A DNA stretch of 64,000 bases, taken from contig NC_064034.1 of assembly GCF_932526225.1 (NCBI RefSeq), positions 3,706,001 through 3,770,000 on the forward strand, given 5' to 3'. This DNA comes from Nematostella vectensis (Eukaryota; Cnidaria; Anthozoa; Actiniaria; Edwardsiidae). The notes beneath the pieces were generated by a model that saw only the letters and a list, made by a program, of their open reading frames with translations, was not told the DNA's origin and did not search any database. Numbering within the stretch: position 1 is the stretch's first letter; each line of letters begins with the position of its first letter. The translations under genes and the position numbers were made by a program. Of this stretch, positions 12,490 to 24,325 are shown piece after piece.

Positions 12490-12920
12490 TCGCATATTCC
12501 TTGGATAGAAAATTTGGAAAAATCCATCTCGTTTTCCTGGCGTTTACGGCGTTTCCAGCGAGAAGGATAACGCGAGTAATCCAAAGTTTTTCCTGATTAG
12601 AAAACGCACGGAAAATTAACCCCGTATAATAATCCCGTTTGGTCGCATTTTCCTTGTTAGGAAAATTTGAAATAATCCATCTTGTTTTCCCGGCGTTTAC
12701 CGAGAAGAATAACGCAAGTAATCCAAAGATTTTTCTGTCCTGAAAACTCATGGAAAATTAACCCCGTTTGATCGCATTTTACTTGGTAGGAAAATCTTGA
12801 AAAATCCGTCGCGTCTTTCCGGCATTCACCGCGAAAGGTAAAACGCGATTACATATTTAAAATTATTGTCCATGACCAGAAAACGCATGGAAAATTAACC
12901 CCGTTTAGCTACTTTTTCCT
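12490..12920. repeat. Diverged tandem repeat, about 130-150 bp unit, three-plus copies
   Basis: The landmark 'TTCCTTG..AGAAAATTTG.AAAAATCC' recurs near 12498, 12648, 12776 and (partly) 12910. 'GAAAATTAACCCCGT' recurs near 12612, 12752 and 12890. Spacings of 128 to 150 bp show length variation between units. The minus-strand 97-codon frame over it is a by-product. Confidence 0.8.
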
Positions 12921-15719
12921 TGTAATGAAGGATAATGGGAGTATAGCTAAGAATTTTTCGGAAATCGATTGTATTGTCCCATGTTTTGGTGGTAAATATG
13001 TAAGTAAAATATCCAGAAAAGAGGGCACTGCCGTAGTTCCTTTTCTGAAATCGATCCTGCCTTTTAAACAGATTGGCGGATTTGTTGTGGGGCTTTGGCT
13101 TTGGGCTACCTGTGAATGCATGGCGCGAGTACTGGGTCCAATAGGTAGAAACGAGGCAAAACTAAAATTCAAAAGAGGACTCAGATACTAAAAACGGTCA
13201 GGGGGGTACTTCAAAAAAAAATAATAAAAAAAAAACCTATTTACCGAGTAAAATCAGCTAGAATCTATGGGGAGGCTTTATAATTATGGTTTCTTAAATT
13301 ATTTACAGCAACTTCTGTAATTTGTGTGGATCCTAGACTAATATCTGGTAAGAATATTTTGTTTGGTTTCTGGTTTAGGCGATTGCAAATTTCTACACAA
13401 GGAAAACATAATACACAAGGAAATAGCTTTAATATACATTTCTAAAACGTTTACCGATTTAGCGAAAAAATTGTTATTGCGCAAACAGCAAATGTTTACT
13501 CTTATACTTTTTGGTGCCGGCATAATGAATGTTGTCGACGATGAAGACCACCCAAGTGGAAGTCGTGCTTGGATCATGCGCTTGGAAGTCACTCTAGCTA
13601 CATCAACTACAGTAACTGCGCTACATCGCAACAATTACGGAGAGTTAAATATAAACTGGACCCGAATTGACCGAAATTAGATCAAATTATCCGAAAGAAG
13701 GGGATTTTTTTTTCTTTTGTTTTGTTTTCTGCATTAGTTTTTGGACCTGTTTCTGATCTGTTCAACAAACAAAAAGAAAACAAAAAACAACAACAAAACA
13801 AAACAAAAAAAGAAAGAAAGAAAGAAAAAAATGTTCCGACCTAGCTGCTATTTACTGTATACGAACAAATCCAGATTCGTTCTCCTGTATTCTTATGCAG
13901 TTGTATAAAAGTATGTGTATGTGTAGGATCGCCTTTTGAATATTTCACGCTAGTGATGACTGAACTAGAAATTAAGCCTAAATCAGCTAAATAGCGGAAA
14001 GAAAAAAAACTCGCTTCGCTCGAAAAACTCTCGGAGCCTCTGGTTTCCAGTGTACGGAGTATTTGACTTTTGAGAGGGGGGAGGGGGTGATTTTATGTCT
14101 TCAAGAATTTTTTTTTTCGCAAATTCGATGGGCAGAATATTTTTTCCATGTACTGCTACGCAGAATATTTTTTTTTCTTGGAGCCCATTTTTTCAATTTT
14201 TTTTTCAATCAAATTTTTCTGGTCCTTTATGTCTAATATAGAACTCCATACGTTGTGTTTAATTCTTTTTGACCTTCGAATAGATTTAAATTATATTTGA
14301 ATATAATCACTTGGTAGAGGGACTATACATGGTAAGACATGGTAAGAATCGCCAAACGATTCTTCGCTATCCAAGCTCTTGCCTTGTCATATAGAGTCAA
14401 TTTTTTTCTCTTGCCGTGACGTGGATATCGTATCACTTCACTGATACGATTTTTATTCACGGCTTTTTTACATGGATATAGTATATAATAAATATAGCCA
14501 TAGAATGAAGGAAATTTTTTTTCTGGTGACAACTAGTCTCCTCCGCAGCCCCAAGCGGTCGGAGTCACACAGCGCTCCCCGTCCGTAGTCCAGCAGAATT
14601 TATAGAACGACAGGCTCGCATAGAGGTATATAGATGCAATTCCTCTGGCACTTTGCCCCTGTTCAGAGTTCTATCAACTAAGGTTCTCTTAGTTTTTGTC
14701 TAAGGTCTAAAAAGAACATTGCATGATTCCAGAAAAATGTTCACACCCCAACCAGGAAAGAAATTGGACATCCAGGAAAAGAGGAGAGGTGGCACACAAT
14801 TTCTCTGATTTTCAGGGCTGAAATATGCCATTTCACTTACAATTATGGGGCCCTCCTAGCGTGACGAGTCCAAACGGCTGCGAAGGCGACTAAACTCTTC
14901 TTTTTTTATGAGAACGTCTAATTTTCAATTGAGGCTGGGCAGTTCTTATTTTTGGGAAATTTTAAGGCTGAAAATTATCGTCACAGGTGACGGGTCTTGT
15001 AAAGGTATCTTATTCCAAACAACCAATAGAGAGATAACTACACTCTTTTTTTATAAGAATATTTTTTATATTTACGTCAATCCTGAGATCTCACCAAATT
15101 TTAAGAACATGCCAAGGCTCAGATAGCTGAAAACGTTTTTCTTCTTGCTATGGGTCATTAGCGTAGTTCTCTTCCTAAAAATTCATTGGGTATTATATTC
15201 ACTAAATTTAAGAACACCGTTAAGGACATAAATACCTTACCACAGTGCTTCTTCCCCCTCTTAAAAAAAGACTATATTAATCCATCAGATTATTTTTACA
15301 AACAAAAAACGCAAAGGGTACAATATTTACTTGAGATATCACCTGTAACGTATCTATACAACATTCTTCAACAGCTTAGTTTACAATTTAAAAAAATGGG
15401 TATCTCATGGAATCAATAAATAATACGTAAAGTTTCGCTTCGATGCCTAGCCTGTAACACGTTTCACGTGTTTCTTTTTCTTTTTCAAATCAGTCGAACA
15501 AATTATGCTAAACACATCTCAAAAGTCCCAGAAACAAAAAGCGAGTAAATTGTGAAGAGATTTTAAAATTTCTTCAGTGATACAAACCAATAAGAGAACA
15601 TTTTTGCTCTTTTTTTTTTTTGTTTGCAATGGTGAAAATCTCGAGATAAAATATCTACATCCGGGACCGCGCGCCGTCGTTCGCTCACCACCACGAAAGC
15701 GGAAGATCCACTTGTGAGG
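12921..15719. other. Gene-poor stretch with low-complexity tracts
   Basis: Overlapping sense and antisense frames at 12909-13191 and 13338-13680 have no recognisable domain, and neither strand is favoured. A/C-rich simple sequence lies at 13765-13830 and T-rich sequence at 14100-14220. A small perfect hairpin (ATCGTATCA/TGATACGAT) is near 14430-14453. I see no supported gene. Confidence 0.45.
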
Positions 15720-15727
15720 GTATAGGG

Positions 15728-16512
15728 TAGGGCTGTCCCTAAGATGCTCGGCAACTTTTGAGCAACTTTTAGGATTTGCGGCAACTTTTCTCTTTCCGGG
15801 TATCTTTTGTAAATGAGAGCACTTTTGCTGTCTTTTTCGGGATATATTCACCTCAAATGTCCAATTTTTGCTTATTTTCTTGTTCTCGGTATCAAACTAT
15901 TGAACTCTCGCGTTTTTTAACTACTTGCATCATTTTTTAATCTGGTAATATTATTAATGGTCATTGGTCAACTTATGGTTTGACGAAGAGGCAGTTATGT
16001 TGGTCAGCGTTCATTACTATGATTATTCAAAATGGCGGAGTCCTCGAGTGACGATGAACTTATTATTAGACAACAAGCGAGCGACAACAACAACAAGCGA
16101 CAACATGACTGATAGCCAGAGCCTGCCTTCGAGTTAAACTCTGAACCAAATCGTTTTGTTTTTACAAGATGCCTCTTTCATTGCATCATCATAAAATACA
16201 TTTTGCATTGTATATATTAGTATTAGGTATTTGCGTTTAATGTCCAATCAAAGAATATATTTTTAAAAAATGTCGAAGAGAAATAGAAATCAGCATTCTC
16301 TCTGCCACTTTGTAAAACTTGATAGATTTGTTGGCAACTTTTTACACTTGGGACAATTTTTAGGTAATTCTCATTCTAATTTTTGAGCATTTTTTTGGCA
16401 ACTTTTGCAATTTATGGCAATTTTTGCAATTTTTGGAGCAACTTTTGGCAACTTTTGGGGATTTTTAAAGCATCTTTTTAGGAAAATCTGGAGCATCTTT
16501 GGGACAGCCCTA
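15728..16512. mobile_element. Non-autonomous hAT-like element, 785 bp
   Basis: Ends TAGGGCTGTCCCTAAGATGC and its near-perfect reverse complement (..GGGACAGCCCTA) are flanked by TATAGGG on both sides (15721-15727 and 16513-16519). The TAGGG end and a 7-8 bp duplication fit the hAT superfamily. The subterminal regions are full of GGCAACTTTT and GCAATTTTT motifs on the same strand. A short start-codon frame (MAESSSDDELIIRQQASDNN) occurs at 16029-16105 and could be a leftover of the parent transposase's first exon. No transposase core is present. Confidence 0.8.
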
Positions 16513-16874
16513 TATAGGGACTAAACAAAATACGCAAAAAGTACGTATATCCTCTTTTGTAACTTATTGTGGACTACTTGTGGTCCCTTCATGTTAGTTG
16601 GTGAGATGAAAACACCTTAGGCGCTGATGGGAAAAGCTGACGGCTGGCTGGCCCAACTATGGCAACATTCACACTAATGGTTCTAATATCTGTGAAATCT
16701 CTTTCAAATAAATTCAACGAAATCACATGGGTCGTATAAAACCAGGCTAAGTAATCATATGGAGGGAAACGATAGACGTTTCCCTCCATTACGCGCAGCT
16801 ATCTAAAATGCGATGTCTCTTTTTTGCGTTGCTCTTTCATCGGAATAACTACAAGGATCTCTGGCTAACATCAA

Positions 16875-17225
16875 ATGGCAGCTATCGGGTACACCCTGGC
16901 TGAAATCTCGATCAATCTGCACCGGAATTTGAGAGTTTGTTCGTTTCCTCTCTCACTGCTCATTGTTATCATGACGCAGATTTGCATATTGACGGACGAC
17001 AATGGTAGTTCATTGTTGGCATTCACTTGGCATTTTAATGCACCGGAATCTATTATATATAGTGATCATTACAAACGACGACTTCGACCCACATTCCGAA
17101 CATTGTCACGCGTTAGGAGACACAGGTGTCCGTGTGTTTATCAGCCAAACGCCGTAGCTACATTCCACGCTCCTCTCAAGGGTGATTTAGTCTTTAAACT
17201 AAATCCGGGCCCTGGAAGCAACACA
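16875..17225 (+). pseudogene. 5' end of an L2/CR1-like retrotransposon ORF (relic)
   Basis: A 130-codon frame ends in GDLVFKLNPGPGSN at about 17181-17222. The same DLVFKLNPGP string occurs at the 5' end of the L2/CR1-like element at 22038-22067, so this is a second copy of the N-terminal region of that family. LNPGP resembles the core of 2A-like peptides found at the N-terminus of several non-LTR elements, although the usual upstream D-x-E residues are V-x-K here. After about 17225 the frame enters a hairpin satellite and the rest of the element is absent. It lies in an intron or upstream sequence of the WDHD1-like gene. Confidence 0.55.
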
Positions 17226-17568
17226 CTATCAGGTTATCGGGTAAAGGAAAATATAAATACCCGATAAAGCGTTATCGGGTAAAACAAAATATAAATACCC
17301 GATTAAGCTTTATCGGGTTATCGGGTAAAAGAAAATATAAATACCCGATAAAGCGTAATCTGGTAACGAAAATATAAATACCCGGTAAAGCGTTATCAGG
17401 TTATCGGGTAAAAGAAAATATAAATACCCGATAAAGCGTTATCGGGTAAAAGTAAATATAAATACCCGGTAAAGCGTTATCGGGTAAAACAAAATATAAA
17501 TACCCGGTAAAGCGTTATCAGGTTATCGGGTAAAAGAGAATATAAATACCCGATAAAGCGTTATTGCT
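17226..17568. repeat. Hairpin-forming satellite, eight units of 37-46 bp
   Basis: Each unit reads TTATCGGGTA, an AT-rich core containing TATAAATA, then TACCCGATAA, followed by AGCG. Each unit is therefore a small inverted repeat (10-bp stem, about 14-nt loop) with a TATA-box-like core. Some units carry an extra 8-bp CAGGTTAT. Two further units occur in the opposite orientation at 35604-35682. Confidence 0.9.
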
Positions 17569-17738
17569 GAGTATTATGAATTGCTCCCCGATCGGCGTTC
17601 TGTAAGTATTGGATGATATTGGTCAATGGTGACTGAGTTCTGTAGTGCAATTTAGAGAAAACTTGCTTGACTGCAAGGGAATAAAACAGGGTTGATATTA
17701 ATATGACTGACTATGTTGTTTCCACGTTCTACCTGTAG

Positions 17739-18246
17739 GTAAGTCTTGCCATCAAATACGCAGCAGGAAATAAAAAAATGAACCTTGCACAGCGGCTGAA
17801 TGACTTGGCCTTCCAAAAGGCCCAGGAGGAGGCTGAAGAGGTCTGTGATGATGATGAGCAGTTGAACTGACCGCCAAGAAGAGCCCAAAACACTGTGTCT
17901 TCTGCAAGAAGAGGCAGCTCTCGACAACGTGAAGTCGACAACGATGAAAATCAGATGGAGGTAGCACACGAGGATTCAGATGACGAACGAGATATGACAG
18001 AGAGAAGAAGGGGTTCAGAGCAAGATGAAGTCATCAAGCCTAATCCCCTGTTGAGGCGTTCCCTTCCTAAGCCGGACCACCCCACCCCATCCCCCTCCTA
18101 TAGCTCGTGTGCAAGCCAGGGCCGACCCAACCCCTTCAAGGTCCTCAGTCCCAGCAAGCGTAGCATGGGTGCATGCGGGAAAAGCTTCTTCCAGAGCGTG
18201 GAAGACGAAAAGAAGACAGCCTTAGCTACTAAGGCAGCCAAAATAT
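17739..18246 (+). CDS. WDHD1: WDHD1-like exon with in-frame TGA
   Basis: The acceptor is CTACCTGTAG before 17739 and the donor is GTAAGA at 18247. One frame covers the whole exon apart from TGA at 17868-17870. Before the stop it reads AQRLNDLAFQKAQEEAEEVC and after it RQREVDNDENQMEVAHEDSD, both WDHD1-like in composition. NPFKVLSPSKRS lies at about 18128-18163. A CGA-to-TGA change in a CpG context (AAC-TGA-CCG) would explain the stop. A 69-nt GT..AG intron (17845-17913) would keep frame and remove it, but its splice sites are weak. Confidence 0.75.
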
Positions 18247-19153
18247 GTAAGACTATATACATAGTTTGTAATAACGTCATTCGCATGCTTTTAAAGTAGA
18301 TTGTGTGGGTTTTATAAAGAACGGTAAGGGGAGGGGAGGGGCTGCTGATTAAGATTTATTCCAAATTTCTTTTTTGCTTGGCCGTGAGATGTCTCCAGTA
18401 TATATATACGATATTTTAAAACAAGAAGAGGATTAGAAGTTCAAAAAAGCCTGGCTATTTCAACAAGGTCGTATAAATGCCTTCTTTCTCTTATTTTAAG
18501 AACTCTGTTCTTTCTCTTTTGTGCCTCTTATCCTTCCTATTGTCTCTGATATCTTAGCGCCAAAATCCAACTCCAAGGCGAGGAAATCGAAACAAATGAC
18601 TCTCCAATCGAAAGTCGACAATCAAATTAAAGCAGACAGGCCTGATGAGAAAGCTGACCGACAAACCAAGAAGTGAGTTCTATTGTGACTGCCTTAGTCG
18701 CGTATTCACACGTGGCACGTGTCAGTGACGGCATTCACGTCTTTACGTGGTGTCAAAAGCGTGCCAATATGACACATTCTCTTCTATTTTTTTCTAAGCG
18801 CATAGACAATGATTGTATTACATTTGTTAAGGAAAAATGGCTTCAGTCTGTGGCTGGAGGAAAATCGTGATCAGATCGAGGAAGAGAATCCGGATATCCC
18901 GGACGAAGACGTCGTCAAGATTGCCATGAAAACGTGGAAAGGTCTCGACAGCGTGGAAAAGAAGGTGTGGAATGAGAAGGCGAAAGGGAATGCAGGAGAG
19001 ACGGAAGAAAAGAAACGCAAGCGAGAGAATGACGAAAATGACGCAGAATATTCACAAAGCTCCGAGCATGATAGCATGTCGAAAAAGATCAAATCAGGAG
19101 GAACTGTTCGGTCATCTCGAGATCTGTCTAGTTTCGCCTACTCAAAAAATTGA
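17739..19153 (+). CDS. WDHD1: WDHD1/AND-1/CTF4-like replication adaptor, 3' exons
   Basis: Three exons (17739-18246, 18558-18672, 18832-19153) with matching phases (1, then 2) encode the C-terminal part of a WDHD1-like protein. The family couples the CMG helicase to DNA polymerase alpha in the nucleus. Visible landmarks are LAIKYAAGNKKMNLAQRLND at the start (end of the SepB-type helical domain), an acidic linker, an NPFKV motif, a Lys-rich linker, a C-terminal HMG box beginning NGFSLWLEENRDQ, a KKRKRE basic patch and a final LSSFAYSKN. This order matches my memory of vertebrate WDHD1. The N-terminal WD40 repeats and beta-propeller would lie upstream; I found no further exons between 12 and 17.7 kb. 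The first exon has an in-frame TGA at 17868-17870, so the copy may be a nonsense allele, a pseudogene or contain an unrecognised mini-intron. Confidence 0.85.
18558..18672 (+). CDS. WDHD1: WDHD1-like linker exon
   Basis: The acceptor is GATATCTTAG before 18558 and the donor is GTGAGT at 18673. Joined to the previous exon by a split TCG codon, it encodes a basic linker (PKSNSKARKSKQMTLQSKVD and further Lys/Asp-rich residues). It ends two bases into a Lys codon that the next exon completes. Confidence 0.8.
18832..19153 (+). CDS. WDHD1: WDHD1-like terminal exon with HMG box
   Basis: The acceptor is TTGTTAAG before 18832, completing the split AAG codon. The exon encodes an HMG-box-type helix set: NGFSLWLEENRDQIEEENPD, then VVKIAMKTWKGLDSVEKKVW and NEKAKG. 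A KKRKRE basic patch follows, and the protein ends LSSFAYSKN with TGA at 19151-19153. The near-identical end to vertebrate WDHD1 (which finishes in a similar LSAFAF-type motif) fixes this as the true C-terminus. No perfect AATAAA lies close downstream. Confidence 0.9.
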
Positions 19154-19407
19154 TATCTTGTCTGAAAAGTGGCGTTACAATTGTAAACGTTATAACCCCT
19201 TGGTACGGCTAAGGGTGAGGTATTAGAAAAACAACTCCCGAAAAGATAAAGTTTGTATATTTTAATAACTGTTTTATTTTACATAACTTACTATCTATAC
19301 AATCTTACCATCTATAAATAATACTAAAATAACGCGTGATCAATACCGCTGGAAAAAAAAGGTCTTATCGGGGTGAGGGGGATAGTGGTTACTTAAAGTC
19401 TGTGTGT

Positions 19408-19438
<31 letters not shown>

Positions 19439-19677
19439 GTGCCGACGATGCACTGGGGCACACTCAGCTATCCCTTCCCTTGATGGCTGGTGGCTGAAGC
19501 TTGAAGAGCGTTCGCCGGCTTTTAAGCAGTACAGACTGATAATGACAAAGACAAAAAACAAAGTTAAAAAAATATTATGTTTGGTACACAAAGATAACGG
19601 CTAGCTATGATGACTGCGTCAAACATTACAAAGGAAAACCTGGTGGGAGAAACCAGAGCTTCCAGGTGAAAGACGAA
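19154..19677. other. WDHD1-like 3' flank with (GT)n-(G)n tract
   Basis: Presumed 3' UTR and flank. It contains TG repeats at 19401-19421 running into 18 consecutive G at 19422-19439. The frames on either strand here are low-complexity products. Confidence 0.6.
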
Positions 19678-21133
19678 GCGCCTTGCATCTACCCCTAAAT
19701 AGGACCATTAAATGGCTATCGCGCCTTGCATCTACCCCTAACTAGGACCATTGAATGGCTATCGCGCCTTACATCTACCCCTAAATAGGACCATTGAATG
19801 GTTATCGCGCCTTGCATCTACCCCTAACTAGGACCATTGAATGGCTATCGCGCCTTGCATCTACCACTAACTAGGACCATTGAATGGCTATCGCGCCTTG
19901 CATCTACCCCTAAATAGGACCATTAAACGGCTATCGCGCCTTGCATCTACCCCTAACTTTGACCATTGAATGGCTGTCGCGCCTTACATCTACCCCTAAC
20001 TAGGACCATTGAATGGCTATCGCGCCTTGCATCTACCCCTAACTAGGACCATTGAATGGCTATCGCGCCTTGCATCTACCCATAAATAGTACCATTAAAT
20101 GGTTATCGCGCCTTGCATCTACCCCTAAATAGGACCATTGAATGGTTATCGCGCCTTGCATCTACCCCTAACTAGGACCATTGAATGGCTATCGCGCCTT
20201 GCATCTACCCCTAACTAGGACCATTGAATGGTTATCGCGCCTTGCATCTACCCCTAACTAGGACCATTGAATGGCTATCGCGCCTTGCATCTACCCCTAA
20301 CTAGGACCATTGAATGGCTATCGCGCCTTGCATCTACCCCTAACTAGGACCATTGAATGGGTATCGCGCCTTGCATCTACCCCTAAATAGGACCATTGAA
20401 TGGCTATCGCGCCTTGCATCTACCCCTAAATAGGACCATTGAATGGCTATCGCGCCTTGCATCTACCCCTAAATAGGACCATTGAAGGGCTATCGCGCCT
20501 TGCATCTACCCCTAACTAGGACCATTGAATGGCTATCGCGCCTTGCATCTACCCCTAACTAGGACCATTGAATGGGTATCGCGCCTTGCATCTACCCCTA
20601 AATAGGACCATTGAATGGCTACCGCGCCTTGCATCTACCCCTAAATAGGACCATTGAATGGCTATCGCGCCTTGCATCTACCCCTAAATAGGACCATTGA
20701 ATGGCTATGGCGCCTTGCATCTACCCCTAAATAGGACCATTGAAGGGCTATCGCGCCTTGCATCTACCCCTAACTAGGGACCATTGAATGGCTATCGCGC
20801 CTTGCATCTACCCATAAATAGGACCATTGAATGGCTATCGCGCCTTGCATCTACCCCTAACTAGGACCATTGAATGGGTATCGCGCCTTGCATCTACCCC
20901 TAAATAGGAACATTGAATGGCTATCGCGCCTTGCATCTACCCCTAACTAGGACCATTGAATGGTTATCGCGCCTTGCATCTACCCCTAACTAGGACCATT
21001 GAATGGCTATCGCGCCTTGCATCTACCCCTAAATAGGACCATTAAATGGCTATCGCGCCTTGCATCTACCCCTAAATAGGACCATTGAATGGCTATCGCG
21101 CCTTGCTTCTACCCCTAACTAGAACCATTGAAT
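19678..21133. repeat. 43-bp satellite, about 34 copies
   Basis: Head-to-tail units of GCGCCTTGCATCTACCCCTA followed by ACTAGGACCATTGAATGGCTATC, 43 bp each and highly uniform. Variants alternate AACTAGG/AAATAGG, GGCTATC/GGTTATC/GGGTATC and GAAGGG, and one unit near 20779 has an extra base. It starts about 525 bp after the WDHD1-like stop codon. Confidence 0.97.
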
Positions 21134-21900
21134 GTTTTGTTCTTACATGAACGCCGGGGTTTTACATGTTCCTAAATGGTGTTGCGAGTGTTACATGAAT
21201 AAATCGAGTGCTTGATAAATGACGATATTATACATTTTTTACATGTTTGTATCTTTTTTATCTGTACTCAGATAAAAAAGTACTCCTGTTCTCCTACTTC
21301 AGAAATCATTTGAGCTAATTTTATTTTTATAGAATATTAGAATCTCAATTCAATTGAATATATTTACTTAGAACATAGTAAATTTTAATTGTTTTTGTCT
21401 CTTGTGTGTGCAACTCTAATCAGACGCTCGTTTACAATTGCATTTCAATTGCTACCATACAAGTAAGGAAAATATAAAGCATATTACAACTAAAACCATA
21501 TATTTTTATATTATTAAGTTTCTTATAAAAAGTTATACAAATACAATCTTAAATACAAATACAACTAAATGTCCAAAACACAACATTGATTGTTTAATAA
21601 AAAGAATAAACATTTATTCATAATTTAAAAAATATATAAATAAAACAAAATAGAATATAATAAACTCATAAAGTACTTAGTCATTTTTATTGATATATTT
21701 ATATTGATAAACATTAATTGCCAAAATAAACAAAAAATCTACAATTTTCTTAATCTTAAAAATGTTTCACAAACATTCCCTCACAATTATTTTTCTTATA
21801 CTTTGCCTAAACACTCTTCGCCCGCAACTCTTGAGAGTGAATACAACCTGTCAAGACTGAATAGTGGTGTCTCAGATAATTTCATGCCTTGAGTAAAAAT
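21134..21900. other. Very AT-rich spacer
   Basis: After the satellite come three TTACATG-type motifs (21145-21200) and then extremely AT-rich sequence with no supported gene. The L2/CR1-like element begins somewhere near its right edge. Confidence 0.5.
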
Positions 21901-22102
21901 GTCCTCAGAGGGGTCAACTTGACCTTCGTCTGGATAAGGGTTGTTCTGTTGTATTTGAAGGAAAGACAACAAGGTTTAAACGACCCGTGAATTACAACAA
22001 CAATTCTTGTGCTTCTTTTTACCTTGAGCTGGAGGTAGACTTGGTATTTAAATTAAACCCTGGTCCCGAAACAAAGCCTGAGGTTCACTCTCCTAGACAA
22101 CC

Positions 22103-22786
22103 TTGCCACTCTCCCCTGACATCCCACTCAATACAAAATCACATCCTAAACCTATTTCTGCAATACCTGTGTTAATATCCAACAAATACACAAATCCATG
22201 TCATTTGTACCCGCGTTTCAGTCCTCCTGTTCGCAATCCATCAAACCTGATCAATATCAAAAGGGATCCCATGCTTGTTAACTCTTGTTCCGGAAACGCG
22301 AGGCTCTGTTTACTAAATGAAAGGTCGGTAAAGAGCAAATCTTTTATAATCAAAGACTTTATTGTAGATAACAACATTGATATCTTAGCAATAACTGAGA
22401 GTTTGCTAAAGGATGACATTAATGACCAACTTGTGAATGACATCTGTCCCTCGGGTTTCTTTCTACATCATTTGCCCCGTGTTGGGAGAAGAGGTGGTGG
22501 AGTGGCGCTCTTGCATAATAAACGCTTTAAACTTAAAAAACTCTCACCTGATATTACATTTACGTCATTTGAATTTACTGATTGCCACATAAAGTATATG
22601 TCATCGAGTCTAAGAATGATTGTTGTCTACCGACCCCCGCCTTCAAAGAAGAATAAACAAAATGTTTCTAAGTTCTTGGAGGAGTTCAGTTCTTTTCTTG
22701 AGATGGTTATAACTTCCACCACCCCTCTGATAAAAACAGGAGATTTTAATTTTCATTTGGATGATGAGGGGGACCGACCTGCTTAA
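22103..22786 (+). pseudogene. AP-endonuclease domain of the L2/CR1-like element
   Basis: Contains the hallmarks of a retrotransposon apurinic-type endonuclease: LCLLNERSVKSKS with IDILAITESLL (residue 70 onward), GRRGGGVALL, VVYRPPP and GDFNFHLDDEG. The usual N of the first motif and the catalytic E (ITES) are present. The frame ends at 22786, but related text (HTLDLVITRAGEIP, ISDHFAVHWES) continues in another frame from about 22855 to 22965, so a frameshift lies between. Confidence 0.8.
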
Positions 22787-23739
22787 AGGTTCCAAGATCT
22801 GCATGATGCTTTTAATCTTCTTCAGCACGTCAAAGCTCTACCCATAAATATAGCCACACATTGGACCTAGTCATAACAAGAGCTGGAGAGATACCTCTAA
22901 ACAATGTTTGGGTCACTAACCCAGAGATATCAGACCATTTTGCTGTGCACTGGGAATCAAGGTGTCTAAAAAACCTAATGCTGAAAAAATAAAATTACAA
23001 AGGCGAAAACTAAAGTCTATCGATCGCGACGGGTTTTGTCAAGATATAAAAAGCTCTCACTTAATGACACAAATCATTCAAAAATGTTTCCAAGCTAGAA
23101 AAATGCTATGATGACACCCTGGCATCTCTCTTAAATAATCATGCTCCGCTAGTTACAAGTACTGTAACAGTAAGACCTGCTGCTCCCTGGTATTCTGATG
23201 AGATTAAGGAAGCAAAGAAACAGCGAAGAAAACTTGAGCGACTATGGCGAAAAACCCAAAGCACTATCCATCGTGAGATGTATGTTGAACAATGTGTTTG
23301 AGTAAACCAGTGTATTTATGATTCCAAAATGAACTTTTATGCTGAAACTATAAAAGAAAATGCCAATGATCAGCGTGTTTTGTTCACTTCTATATCTATA
23401 TATGTTAATTCTAAATCTTGTAAAAAAATTACCGTCTCATGACTGTCCTAAAACAAAGTTAAAACTATTCGTAACACTTTCCCTTCAACACAAACAGATC
23501 TGTTTCCAGAAGAGAAATGCTTCTCTAATCGGCTTGATAATCTCTCTCTTACATCAAATAAAGAACTCAGCTCTCTTCTCAAAAACATATGTGGAAGAAA
23601 TCATGTGTGCTGGATCCAATTCCAGGGAATTTAATGAAACATTGTATCATGTATCATGAAACATTAATTCTGATACTGACAAAATGTGTTAACTTCTTCT
23701 TTTGAAACAGGTATTATCCCTGACAGCCACAAATAAGCT

Positions 23740-24325
23740 GTGCTAAATCCCGACCTTAAAAAAGACTCACTCGATCATGAGGTTCATAAACATTATAGAC
23801 CTGTCTCTAATTTGAGATTGATCTCTAAGGCACTGGAGAAAGTTGCAGCTGTTCGCTTGCGCGAGCACTGTGATAACAATAATCTCCTTGAACGTTTCCC
23901 GTCAGCATACCGAGAGGGCCACTACAGAAACGGCACTTACGCGCATACATAATGACATCCTTTGTAAAATAGACAGCGGTAAATGTGTCATACTAGTTCT
24001 ATTAGACCTCTCTGCCGCATTTTTTACGATAGATCATGAAATCCTCCTCAAACGACTGGAACATCGATATGGTATAACAAGTAAAGCTCTGGTATGGTTC
24101 AATTCTTATTTGACAAACCCCACCCAATTTGTAAAAATAGGTGACGGATTTTCTTTAAGTCAGAAGATGCTTTGTGGCGTTCCTCAAGAGTCGGTGCTAG
24201 GTCCTATATTATATTCGCTATATACTGCACCGCTTGCTAACGTTATCAAACAACACAGTGTAAACTTCCATTTTTTATGCGGACGATACGCAGTTGTACT
24301 TATCATTCGACACAAAACACGATAG
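23740..24325 (+). pseudogene. Reverse transcriptase domain of the L2/CR1-like element, part 1
   Basis: Two overlapping frames hold HYRPVSNLRLISKALEKVAA (first frame), then LVLLDLSAAFFTIDHEILLK and LCGVPQESVLGPILYSLYTA (second frame). These are RT motifs 2, A and B. Likely disabling changes are F in place of the usual D in the DLSAAFDT context and E in place of G in the PQGS motif. The frame shifts just before the YADD box. Confidence 0.8.

Noticed and set aside
12909-13191. Overlapping 87- and 88-codon frames on opposite strands
   Set aside because: Neither strand shows a recognised domain, and sense/antisense openness suggests composition rather than coding.
13338-13680. Sense and antisense frames near 13.5 kb
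   Set aside because: No domain, no splice partner, no preference between strands.
15519-15851. Minus-strand 110-codon frame
   Set aside because: Spans the border of the hAT-like element and contains only its terminal sequence and low-complexity residues.
19678-21133. CRISPR-like array
   Set aside because: Units are contiguous 43-bp repeats with no unique spacers, and the genome is eukaryotic.
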